From: Rufibacter tibetensis
GTDB taxonomy: Bacteria > Bacteroidota > Bacteroidia > Cytophagales > Hymenobacteraceae
Direction: 5' to 3'
NCBI RefSeq assembly: GCF_001310085.1
Contig: NZ_CP012643.1
Span: 1,395,001-1,459,000, forward strand
DNA length: 64,000 bases
The stretch's first letter is position 1, and every line of letters begins with the position of its first letter. Shown piece by piece: positions 8,600 through 16,645 of the stretch. The notes below the pieces were generated by a model. That model was not told where the DNA came from. It saw nothing but the letters and a program-made list of their open reading frames with translations, and searched no databases. The position numbers and the translations under genes were made by a program.

Positions 8600-10947
8600 T
8601 GACAGCGCTTTCTATACACGTGACCTTTTTAAGAACTTCTTACTTCCGAAGCCTGCTTTTGGTGGTGCTGTTAGCAACACTGGCCGGTTGCAGCAGCACC
8701 AAAAGTGTGCCCCAGGGCGACTACCTCTACATTGGCGGTGACATCAAAGTGACCTCTCCTTATCCTGAGACCGATGCTAAAGCCCTAGAACCAGAGCTGA
8801 ATGCCGCCATCCGGCCGCAGCCTAATCTTTCATTTCTGGGCATGCGTCCCAAACTCTGGATCTACAACGCCATGGGGGGCAACCGTGAGCGCAAAGGCAT
8901 TGCCAACTGGATCAAGACCCGCCTGGGGGAGCCTCCGGTTTTATTAAGCGAGTCGCACCCAGACCGCGTGCAGGCCGCCATGATCAACCGCCTGTACAAC
9001 AACGGGTACTTTTCTCCTACCTTGGAGCACAGCATTGACACTACCAGCAAGCGTAAAATGGCCATGGTGCATTACAGTGCTACCGTGGGCAAACAATACA
9101 CCATTCAGCAGATTCAGTTTCCGCAGGGGAATGACAGCGTTTCCATTGCCATTCGGGCAACGGAGCCCCAAAGCCTCCTGAAGGTGAACGACCCTTACAA
9201 TCTGGAAAAACTCATTGCCGAGCGCCTGCGGGTAAACGAGGTACTAAAAGAGAAAGGCTTCTTCTTCTTTGATGAAAGTTACCTCATCTACCACGTAGAC
9301 AGCACCCTCAACAACAAGGTTAACATCTATGTGCGCCTCAAAGACACGGCTCCTCAGAAAGCCCTGATTCCCTACCGCTACAAACAGGTAAGCATCTACA
9401 CTGACTTCTCTTTGGGCGATTCAATTGGCGACAGTGAGGCACCCGTGCAGTTCAAAGATTACAAGTACTACCCAGACGAGGAAACCTTTAAAGCTAAAAC
9501 CATTTTGAACGCAGTCTTTGTGGAAAATGGTGATTTATACAGCCGCAAACGCCACCTGCAGACTGTGAACCGTCTCATGGATCTGGGCACGTTCAAATTT
9601 GCCGAGGTCCGTTTCACACCCTTAGATTCCATTGGTTTAGACGGACGCCTGAACGCGGACATTCTCCTGACTCAGGCCAAAAAGAAATCGTTGCGGGCAG
9701 AGATCCAAACGGTGCAGAAATCAAACGGATACGCCGGGCCGGGGATCACGGTCAGTTTCCGGAACCGGAATGCCTTGCGTGGGGCCGAGTTACTGCTCAT
9801 TAACCTGGTAGGCTCCTTTGAGTCGCAGATCAGCGGCGACAGTGCCCGCTCCGGCTTAACCTCCATGGAGGTGGGGGCAGATGCGGAGATGCACGTGCCT
9901 CGCATCATCTCGCCGTTCAACATTAGGATTGCCAGCAGTATGTATCAGCCCAGAACGCGGTTCAGATTGGGCTTCCGGTTCATCAACCGGCAGGAATTCT
10001 TTCAACAGAACTCCTTCAACTTTGAGTACGGTTACTCCTGGCGGCAGTACGCTACCACTGAATTTCAGATAAACCCGGTACAGGTACAATACTCCCGGTT
10101 GCTCAACCCCACCCCTGCTTTTCAGAAAGAACTGGCTCAACGTCCGTTCCTGGCCCGGGCTTTTGACCAGCAGTTAATCATTGGGGGAAATTACCGGTTG
10201 GTGTTCAACACCCAGGGCATTGAAGGACGAAAACACCAGTTCTACATCAGCCCCGGGCTGGATTTCTCGGGCGGTTTATGGGGCCTTTTCTACAGAGTGA
10301 AGAACCAACGTCCCGCAGATCCGGAGTTCCCTAACACCTTCCGCGGACAGGCGCTTTCACAATACGCTAAGTTCGATTTGGAAACTCGCTACTACTTCAA
10401 CATCACAGATAAACTGGTGCTGGCTACCCGCCTTCTGGGAGGCTATGGTTTGCCTTACGGAAACTCAAATGTGCTGCCGTACATCAAGCAGTATGGTATT
10501 GGTGGACCTAACAGCATCAGGGCATTTCCGGCACGTAGCCTTGGTCCGGGTCTCTACAATCCTCAAGCCTTGCAGGAACCCGGCAACGAAGTCTCCCAAA
10601 GCTTCTCCTATTTTGACCAAACTGGTGACATCAGGCTGGAAGGAAATGCCGAGTTCCGATTCCCGCTGCTAGACCCCTATCTGAAAGGCGCGTTCTTTGT
10701 GGATGCCGGTAATATCTGGCTCGTGAATGAAGACCCTACCCGCCCGGGCGGAAAGTTCAGCGGTAATTTCATAAACCAACTGGCCATTGGCGCCGGTGCC
10801 GGTATGCGAATAGACGTGCAGTTCTTCGTGATTCGCGTTGACTTGGCGTATCCGCTCCGTGATCCCACTTACCCTAACGGCGGTCGGCCTAAATCTGGCC
10901 TCTTCGGGGCTGGGGTGCTGAACCTGGCCATTGGGTATCCGTTCTAA
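8599..10947 (+). CDS. tamL: BamA/TamA-family outer-membrane lipoprotein (TamL-type)
   Basis: The 782-residue product begins with a lipoprotein signal (LLATLAGC, lipidated Cys31). Next come POTRA-like domains (about 40-400) and an Omp85 beta-barrel (about 410-782) ending in the aromatic C terminus NLAIGYPF. The barrel has the conserved GGPNSIRAFPARSLGPG segment, which resembles the VRGF/Y loop region of Omp85 proteins. Lipidation is not found in proteobacterial TamA but is the described condition for the Bacteroidota version, TamL. With the overlapping tamB it forms a two-gene outer-membrane assembly unit ended by the hairpin at 10961-11022. Confidence 0.93.
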   Translation: MTALSIHVTFLRTSYFRSLLLVVLLATLAGCSSTKSVPQGDYLYIGGDIKVTSPYPETDAKALEPELNAAIRPQPNLSFLGMRPKLWIYNAMGGNRERKGIANWIKTRLGEPPVLLSESHPDRVQAAMINRLYNNGYFSPTLEHSIDTTSKRKMAMVHYSATVGKQYTIQQIQFPQGNDSVSIAIRATEPQSLLKVNDPYNLEKLIAERLRVNEVLKEKGFFFFDESYLIYHVDSTLNNKVNIYVRLKDTAPQKALIPYRYKQVSIYTDFSLGDSIGDSEAPVQFKDYKYYPDEETFKAKTILNAVFVENGDLYSRKRHLQTVNRLMDLGTFKFAEVRFTPLDSIGLDGRLNADILLTQAKKKSLRAEIQTVQKSNGYAGPGITVSFRNRNALRGAELLLINLVGSFESQISGDSARSGLTSMEVGADAEMHVPRIISPFNIRIASSMYQPRTRFRLGFRFINRQEFFQQNSFNFEYGYSWRQYATTEFQINPVQVQYSRLLNPTPAFQKELAQRPFLARAFDQQLIIGGNYRLVFNTQGIEGRKHQFYISPGLDFSGGLWGLFYRVKNQRPADPEFPNTFRGQALSQYAKFDLETRYYFNITDKLVLATRLLGGYGLPYGNSNVLPYIKQYGIGGPNSIRAFPARSLGPGLYNPQALQEPGNEVSQSFSYFDQTGDIRLEGNAEFRFPLLDPYLKGAFFVDAGNIWLVNEDPTRPGGKFSGNFINQLAIGAGAGMRIDVQFFVIRVDLAYPLRDPTYPNGGRPKSGLFGAGVLNLAIGYPF

Positions 10948-10960
10948 AAACTGTCTAGAA

Positions 10961-11022
10961 AAAAAGCCCTCCTGTTTATGGCCTGCTTTGAAGAAAGTTG
11001 GCCATAAACAGGAGGGCTTTTT
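10961..11022 (+). terminator. Strong rho-independent terminator after tamL
   Basis: Perfect 23-base arms (AAAAAGCCCTCC...TATGGCC at 10961-10983 and its complement at 11000-11022) around a 16-base loop, ending in a T-run. It starts 14 bases after the tamL stop. Confidence 0.9.
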
Positions 11023-11128
11023 GTTACCGTAGATAGAACACCTTCGCCTCTCTGCAGAAGCTGTCTTTATGTGAGTGGTGCCAAAATTTCGTTTTATAGG
11101 ATCTAACGGAAACGATGTAATTCCCACG

Positions 11129-11297
11129 CATTGCGTTCCCCTTTAAGGGGGTTGGGGGATGAATACTCGTGGTGATAATAAGCACTTCCGAAGTTTGTAA
11201 GGCAATCCCTAGTGGTTGCCCTAACCCATTAGCAATAGCTATAGGCTCTTCTACTGACCTGGTCATCCCCCTACCCCCTTCAAAGGGGGACCCAATG
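11129..11297. mobile_element. 169-bp MITE-like element with terminal inverted repeats
   Basis: The left end (CATTG, then CCCCTTTAAGGGGGTTGGGG near 11138-11157) and the right end at 11263-11297 are imperfect inverted copies of about 34 bases. Each end contains its own small palindrome (CCCCTTTAAGGGG, CCCCCTTCAAAGGGGG-like). The interior has no open frame of note but holds a short repeat (11202-11222) found again at 45459-45479. The structure fits a miniature inverted-repeat element that would need a transposase supplied elsewhere. No target-site duplication is obvious. Confidence 0.6.
11202..11222 (+). repeat. 21-base dispersed repeat, copy 1
   Basis: GCAATCCCTAGTGGTTGCCC plus one base. It differs from the copy at 45459-45479 at two positions. 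Confidence 0.6.
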
Positions 11298-11308
11298 TAA
11301 ACTATGAA

Positions 11309-13294
11309 TTAGTACTCTCCGCCTACCGGGCGGCTGTTGTACTTCCTTTTTGAGAAGAAAGTAGGCAGGCTTTTGGGGGCCGATCTGGCAGAGGTGGTGT
11401 CGGTAAGCGAGTGCATGAACGCGATTAAATCTTGTTTCTCAGCGGCAGTAAGTTCCAGTTTGTCTGAAGGAAGGGTTTGATGCGGGACATCCATTCCCAA
11501 TCCGGCCCCGCCGCCCTGGTCATAAAATTCCATTACCTCATTTAACGTGGTAAAAACGCCATTGTGCATGTAAGGTGCCGTCACGCCCACATTCCTTACG
11601 GTGGGGGTTTTGAAGGAAAACCTGAACACCTCGGCGGGGATGATGGCGCCTTTGCCCGGGTCTTGGTCTAAGGTGGGGTTCTTGAGATCAGCAGTGGCCG
11701 GAATGCCTAGTATTTCTGATTCACTTTCCAGAAAACGGGGCGGAACCGTTCCGTTGAAGATGGGTGCGAAATGACAGGTGCCGCAGGCCGCTTTCCCCAT
11801 GAACAGGTTGAACCCGCGTTTAGCTTCTGCCGATAAGTGCTCTGTTTCGCCGCGCATGTATTTATCAAAAGGTGAATCCAGCGCGACCAGGTTCTGCACA
11901 TAGGCGGCGATAGCCCGGTTGATGGTGTTGGTGTTCAAGCTTTGGTCTGCCTGGTCTGAGAAGGCTTGTTTGAACAGCTTTCTATACGCGGCGCTGCCTT
12001 TGAGTTTATGGACTACTTCTTCATAATCGCCGTGCAACTCATCTGATTTCACCAGCACGTCTGGTACCTGGTCCTGCAGGTATTGGGCGCGGCTGTCCCA
12101 AAAATAGGCGGTGCTGTAGATGGCATTCAGCAAGGTGGGAGAATTGCGTTTAAGGGTTCCTTTGAAATCAAATGCCACACTGCGGGCTACCCCATCAGCG
12201 AAGCCTTTTTCTGGAGAATGGCAACTGGCGCAGGACCGTTTATTGTTGGAAGACAGTAAGGGGTCAAAGAACAAGGTTTTGCCCAAGTTTACCAGCTCGG
12301 GCTTCTGTTCCTGTCGGTCTTGTTTGGCGTAGAAGGCGGTTTGCAGAAAATCGGGGCTAAACAAGCTAAATGCTTTGTCATTGACGGGCTTCAGGCCAGC
12401 GGCTTCCTGGGGCAGCACCTGTTGTTGCAAGCGGGTGAGGGAAGCATACACCGGGTCCAATAGCTCCCGGATGAAGTACATACGGTCAAAGGTCTCAAAT
12501 CTGGGGTGCTGTTCTAAATACGTGATGGCTGCGGCTACCTGTCTGCTTATCTTGTGGCATTGATCAGAAATTTCTTTGTCTCCTGTACGGCCATACAGTT
12601 CAACCGCGGTTTTTACCGGGCGCAGAGCCGATGCACTAAACTCCATCTCCCGCCCTGCCGCGGGTGCATCAAAGCCTGTGATGCCCATGGTCATGACCCG
12701 TAAAGTCTCTTCCCGAAGACTTTCCAGGAGTTGTTTGACCGTAATAGGTTGGTTGTAGAGACTGCTGGAGAACAGCCCGGCTTTTTCTTCCAGCGCATAG
12801 GCCAGCACAATTGCTTCCTTTACCTGCTCCCGGGAAACACTATCAGAAAACAGGATTTCCTCTAAAACCTGCAAGCCTTGGGGTGGGAACGTGCGGACGC
12901 TCGGCTTCTGGAAAGCGATGGTCTGGTAATTGGCTTCTTCTACCAGCACTTTTGGCAAGGGAGCGCCGTTCATGCCTTTCGCTAGTTCAGGGTCCAGGTA
13001 CTCCAGAAGGTACTCTGTTTTTTTATAGGCGTCTTTTACCTGGTAGAAGGCGGCCCTTCCCTGCTCCACCGTAGCTTTTCCTTTTTCAATAGAGTGCAGG
13101 GTTTGGGTCAACTGTTTTGCCTGCTCCTGCAAAGAAGCCACATCCTGTATAAAAATTTTCTTCACGGCTTCGGTGCCCTGACTAGTTGACTCTGGAGTGA
13201 ACGAAGAGCAGATAACTCCTATGAGAAAACACAGATTTAGCACCAGCAGCATAAATTTCACCTGAGGAGCATTGTTGAGGGGAAAAGAAAACAT
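11309..13294 (-). CDS. Di-heme cytochrome c peroxidase family protein with long N-terminal domain
   Basis: The 661-residue protein has an N-terminal signal/anchor (about 10-32), then a helical region to about 320 with no heme motif, then a MauG/CcpA-type di-heme domain. Heme-binding motifs are CASCH (355-359) and CGTCH (504-508). The late APYMHNGVF segment supplies the conserved Met/His region near the second heme. Family members reduce hydrogen peroxide or oxidise other substrates in the periplasm. The usual length is about 320-380 residues, so the first half is an added domain. Its helix-rich pattern recalls imelysin-like domains found with such peroxidases in Bacteroidota, but I cannot confirm this. 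It is divergent from the PhoX gene. Confidence 0.88.
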   Translation of the reverse strand: MFSFPLNNAPQVKFMLLVLNLCFLIGVICSSFTPESTSQGTEAVKKIFIQDVASLQEQAKQLTQTLHSIEKGKATVEQGRAAFYQVKDAYKKTEYLLEYLDPELAKGMNGAPLPKVLVEEANYQTIAFQKPSVRTFPPQGLQVLEEILFSDSVSREQVKEAIVLAYALEEKAGLFSSSLYNQPITVKQLLESLREETLRVMTMGITGFDAPAAGREMEFSASALRPVKTAVELYGRTGDKEISDQCHKISRQVAAAITYLEQHPRFETFDRMYFIRELLDPVYASLTRLQQQVLPQEAAGLKPVNDKAFSLFSPDFLQTAFYAKQDRQEQKPELVNLGKTLFFDPLLSSNNKRSCASCHSPEKGFADGVARSVAFDFKGTLKRNSPTLLNAIYSTAYFWDSRAQYLQDQVPDVLVKSDELHGDYEEVVHKLKGSAAYRKLFKQAFSDQADQSLNTNTINRAIAAYVQNLVALDSPFDKYMRGETEHLSAEAKRGFNLFMGKAACGTCHFAPIFNGTVPPRFLESESEILGIPATADLKNPTLDQDPGKGAIIPAEVFRFSFKTPTVRNVGVTAPYMHNGVFTTLNEVMEFYDQGGGAGLGMDVPHQTLPSDKLELTAAEKQDLIAFMHSLTDTTSARSAPKSLPTFFSKRKYNSRPVGGEY

Positions 13295-13587
13295 GATCTC
13301 TTATGTAAGGGGGAAAGGACTGAAAGCATGAACAGAATAGAGTGCCACCTTCTTCATCAGACCAAATGCACGAACTCTACGCTTTACAAAGGAAGCACCT
13401 GAACGTCACCCCCACTTTAAGGAAAGGTTAAGCCTATGTTATGAAATCAGATTGAAAGAAGATCCAAGTGAGACAACCTCAAAAAATCAGCTAATTAACA
13501 ATCTAATAACACTTTACTAACCTGCAGGCAAAACAGAATGCGTTGTTTTGGGCATTGAAAATCCCCATTCAAAAAGAAGAAACAACC

Positions 13588-15246
13588 ATGAACAAACTTT
13601 ACGAAAGACTATTAGTCGCAGCAATGGTTTCTGCTGGTTCTGTCAGCAGCCTGGAGGCAGTAGCCCAGTCCAACACTTCGGCAGAAAGTGGAATACCGCA
13701 GAAAAACAAGATAGGTAGTTTCATCTCAGTGCAGCCTACCGGCCAAACTCCTACTACAGTAATTCCTTCAGAAACTCACCGGTACCAGTTGTTGGCTAAA
13801 TCAGGCGTGACCACGTACGCTGATGGTTCTGCCATGCCCATTGGGAATGACTTCACGGCATACATCGGGAAAAACGGCAGCAGCAAAGAAGGGTACCTGG
13901 CCATTAACCATGAGAACACCCCGGGTGGTGTTTCTATCCTGGACATCCATTTAGACGAGGCCGCCAATATCTGGAAAGTTGATGCGGTACGTAAAGTGGA
14001 TTTCTCTCCGTTGGTGCAAACTACCCGGAACTGCTCAGGAGGCATTACGCCTTGGGGCACCTTGATTACCTCTGAGGAAACCACCAACATAGCTGACAAA
14101 AACGGAGATGGGTACCAGGATGTGGGCTGGCAGGTAGAAATTGACCCGGCCACTGGTAAGATTATGGACTATGATGGTGACGGCAAACCCGATAAGTTGT
14201 GGGCCATGGGCCGCATGAGCCATGAGAACATTGCCATCAGCACTGATAGAGTAACCATTTACCAGTCCGAAGACGGCGGATCTAACGGAGTGTACAAGTT
14301 TGTGGCCAATGAGCCGGGCAACCTGTCTGAAGGAACGCTTTACGTACTGAAGCGTGATAGCGAAACGGCCACCACCGGTACCTGGGTAGTAGTACCTAAC
14401 ACCACCAAAGCTGAGCGCAACGCCACCCACATCATTGGTAAATCATTGGGCACCAACTGGCGCAACCCAGAGGACATTGAGTTCGGTCCGGATGGCATGA
14501 TGTATTTCACCACCAAAGGCTCTGGGGATATCTGGCGCTTTAAAGACGAAGGAACTACTGTATCTGGCATTGAGGCTTGGGTTTCTCGTCAGCAATATGA
14601 GATCACGTACAACGGCGGTACCCAAAAAGAAGACTGGGGCACCGGTATTGACAACCTGACCTTTGATGGCGAAGGAAACCTTTGGGCTTTGCAAGATGGT
14701 GGGCGTGACAACGTATGGGTAATCCGCCCGAATCATACCCCGGCCAATCCACAGGTAGAGCTGTTCATGACCTCCCCTATCGGGTCTGAGCCTACCGGTC
14801 TTACTTTCTCGCCTGACTTCAAGTATGGGTTTATCTCTTTACAAAACCCTAGCAGCGGAAACAGAGCCGTGACCATTGATGCTGCCGGCAATGAGGTAGT
14901 GTTCAACAGTGCTTCTACCATTGTTTTCGCCCGTAACCAGTTTTTAGGCGAGCATGGCAAAAAGGTCTCAGAAAAAGCACAAGTGGCTTCTCTTTCTGCG
15001 TACCCTAACCCTTTCCAATCAAACACCAGCGTTAAAGTTAATTTACTTAAAACAACAGACGTAGTGCTGGAGGTGTTTGACATGCAAGGCAACAAGGTAG
15101 AAACCTTGGCCAAAGGTCTGCTGCAAAAAGGCGATCACCTGTTTGAGTTCACGCCTGCATCTACCTCTATTTTTGGCACTTACATTGTTCGTCTGTATGT
15201 AGACGGTCAGGAAACCAGTACCAGAATCATCAAAGGCAGCAACTAA
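13588..15246 (+). CDS. phoX: PhoX-family phosphatase (DUF839) with T9SS sorting domain
   Basis: From the ATG at 13588 the product has 552 residues with a signal peptide ending near AVAQS. The PhoX hallmark NCSGGITPWGTLITSEET is present, as are NHENTPGG, RMSHENIAIS and QSEDGGSNGVYKF, which carry calcium and iron ligands in known PhoX enzymes. PhoX hydrolyses phosphomonoesters outside the cytoplasm. The last 80 residues (SAYPNPFQSN onward) form a T9SS type-A sorting domain, so the enzyme is exported to the cell surface or medium by T9SS rather than by Tat as in proteobacteria. An in-frame ATG at 13543 would add a 15-residue tail before the signal and is less likely. A terminator follows at 15261. 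Confidence 0.92.
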   Translation: MNKLYERLLVAAMVSAGSVSSLEAVAQSNTSAESGIPQKNKIGSFISVQPTGQTPTTVIPSETHRYQLLAKSGVTTYADGSAMPIGNDFTAYIGKNGSSKEGYLAINHENTPGGVSILDIHLDEAANIWKVDAVRKVDFSPLVQTTRNCSGGITPWGTLITSEETTNIADKNGDGYQDVGWQVEIDPATGKIMDYDGDGKPDKLWAMGRMSHENIAISTDRVTIYQSEDGGSNGVYKFVANEPGNLSEGTLYVLKRDSETATTGTWVVVPNTTKAERNATHIIGKSLGTNWRNPEDIEFGPDGMMYFTTKGSGDIWRFKDEGTTVSGIEAWVSRQQYEITYNGGTQKEDWGTGIDNLTFDGEGNLWALQDGGRDNVWVIRPNHTPANPQVELFMTSPIGSEPTGLTFSPDFKYGFISLQNPSSGNRAVTIDAAGNEVVFNSASTIVFARNQFLGEHGKKVSEKAQVASLSAYPNPFQSNTSVKVNLLKTTDVVLEVFDMQGNKVETLAKGLLQKGDHLFEFTPASTSIFGTYIVRLYVDGQETSTRIIKGSN

Positions 15247-15260
15247 ACCCTGTCTAAAAG

Positions 15261-15296
15261 CAAAAAGGCTATGGGCTCTGGTCCGTAGCCTTTTTG
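15261..15296 (+). terminator. Rho-independent terminator after phoX
   Basis: Arms AAAAAGGCTAtgg and ccgTAGCCTTTTT around a short loop, 15 bases after the stop, ending in a T-run. Confidence 0.85.
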
Positions 15297-15356
15297 CATT
15301 AGATTTCATTTAATAGATCAACTGTATAAAGGTTTGTCTCTTGTAGATGCACAGCA

Positions 15357-15392
15357 TTTTAAGAGCACTTTTAGAAAAGCGGGTTTAAAACA
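15357..15392. repeat. Imperfect palindrome of the intergenic TTTT/AAAA family
   Basis: TTTTAAGAGCACTTTTAGAA followed by AAGCGGGTTTAAAAC, the same layout as the copies at 3433, 44248, 54929, 57830 and 62971. Confidence 0.4.
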
Positions 15393-15455
15393 GAACCAGC
15401 AGTCTTTGAAATTAACTGGATGCCCGCCTTACCAAGTGAGCATCATGAGTACCCC

Positions 15456-16397
15456 ATGAAAACATCCATCATGAACAAAGTAGCCGTATTTCTCTTCCTT
15501 TTTCTCTGCATCAATCTACCTCAGGAAGCAGAGGGCCAAGCCTTGGCAAGTGGGGCTGAAGCTTCCGCGAAACCCTTCTATGATGTAAAGGCTGCCTTAA
15601 CGAAGCCGGAAGAAGTGAAGCACCTGAACATCCGGCAACAGGACTACTACACACTTACCCCAGACATCTGCCAATTGGTTTATCTGGAATTTATCAACGC
15701 TATGAAAAACAAAATAGCGTCTATAGCTCCGGAGATAGGCCAATTAAAACAACTGCGGGATATCAACCTCAGCGAGAACGAGCTCCTGGAGTTGCCGTCT
15801 GCTTTTTACACCCTGCCTGCCCTGCAACAGGCAGACCTTAGCCACAACCATCTGTCTGAAATGCCTGCGGGCTTTGGGCAACTGAACACGCTGCAGGTTT
15901 TGTACCTGAACCACAACAAGATTAGAACCTTAACTTCTGACGTAGCCAAGATGAACGCCTTGCACACCCTCAATGTAAGCTACAACCATGTAGAAGTGCT
16001 TCCCTCCCAAATGGGGGAAATGACGAAATTAAATCACCTGGCGGTTACACAGAACCAACTGCGCCAGGTGCCACCCAGCTTGTTCAAGCTAAAGGAACTG
16101 AAAACCGTAGCGCTTGATTTCAACCAGATCACCGCTCTGCCCAAGCAAATAGGACAAGCCAAAACCCTACAAACCTTGTTATTGGGGCACAACCAGTTGA
16201 AATCGCTGCCCGACCAGCTGGTGCAGTTACAAGCCTTGGAACTACTAGACCTGAGTCACAACCAACTCACTACGTTACCCGCCAACATGCATAAAATGAA
16301 AAATCTAAGCACCTTGCTTTTGGTAGGCAACCCGCTTCCGGCGGCTGAAAAGGACCGGTTGAAAAAAGCATTGCCTAATACCTTCATTCAGTTTTAA
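15456..16397 (+). CDS. Secreted leucine-rich-repeat protein
   Basis: From the ATG at 15456 the product has 313 residues: a signal peptide (about 1-28, VAVFLFLFLCINLP, cleavage near AEGQ), an approximately 55-residue lead-in, then about eight leucine-rich repeats of 23 residues (LxxLxxLxLxxNxLxxLPxxxxxL) to near the C terminus. The repeat type matches the bacterial plant-like/internalin-like class used for protein binding. No sorting domain is visible, so it may stay in the periplasm. The ligand is unknown. The frame could extend upstream to 15420, but the signal peptide supports the chosen start. A long terminator follows. Confidence 0.88.
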   Translation: MKTSIMNKVAVFLFLFLCINLPQEAEGQALASGAEASAKPFYDVKAALTKPEEVKHLNIRQQDYYTLTPDICQLVYLEFINAMKNKIASIAPEIGQLKQLRDINLSENELLELPSAFYTLPALQQADLSHNHLSEMPAGFGQLNTLQVLYLNHNKIRTLTSDVAKMNALHTLNVSYNHVEVLPSQMGEMTKLNHLAVTQNQLRQVPPSLFKLKELKTVALDFNQITALPKQIGQAKTLQTLLLGHNQLKSLPDQLVQLQALELLDLSHNQLTTLPANMHKMKNLSTLLLVGNPLPAAEKDRLKKALPNTFIQF

Positions 16398-16410
16398 ATA
16401 CTGCTACAAA

Positions 16411-16468
16411 AAAGCCTTCCCGTTTGGGGTCTGTTTCTATAAAACAGGCCCCAAACGGGAAGGTTTTT
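16411..16468 (+). terminator. Long hairpin terminator after the LRR gene
   Basis: Arms AAAGCCTTCCCGTTTGGGG...CTGTTT and AAACAGGCCCCAAACGGGAAGG pair with two mismatches, followed by TTTTT. The core (GTTTGGGGnCTGTTT / AAACAGGCCCCAAAC) belongs to a palindrome family also seen at 38207, 45697 and 54841. Confidence 0.88.
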
Positions 16469-16570
16469 CGCGTTAACTGAGATCAAGTTAGTAGGAGACG
16501 GATAAGCCTTCAGCTTTTATCTTGAAAGGATTCTGGTAGCGGTTGGCACTTACGTTTATCAAATGTTTTC

Positions 16571-16610
16571 CTAGTTCGCCCACAAGATCCTTTCAGGAGG
16601 ACAAAATGAT
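16571..16610 (+). repeat. Dispersed ACAAGATCCTTTCAGGA repeat, copy 1
   Basis: CTAGTTCGCCCACAAGATCC followed by TTTCAGGAGGACAAAATGAT. Copies are at 45641-45678 (same strand) and 47224-47259 (opposite strand). The core holds a small palindrome ATCCTttcAGGAT. Confidence 0.75.
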
Positions 16611-16645
16611 GTGAAGGGATTTTTCACCACACACCTATCCTCAGT

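Noticed and set aside
14035-14430. Antisense frames inside phoX and in the tamB, mfd and ppk1 genes
   Set aside because: Shadow frames created by GC-rich third positions of the real genes; none has a domain.
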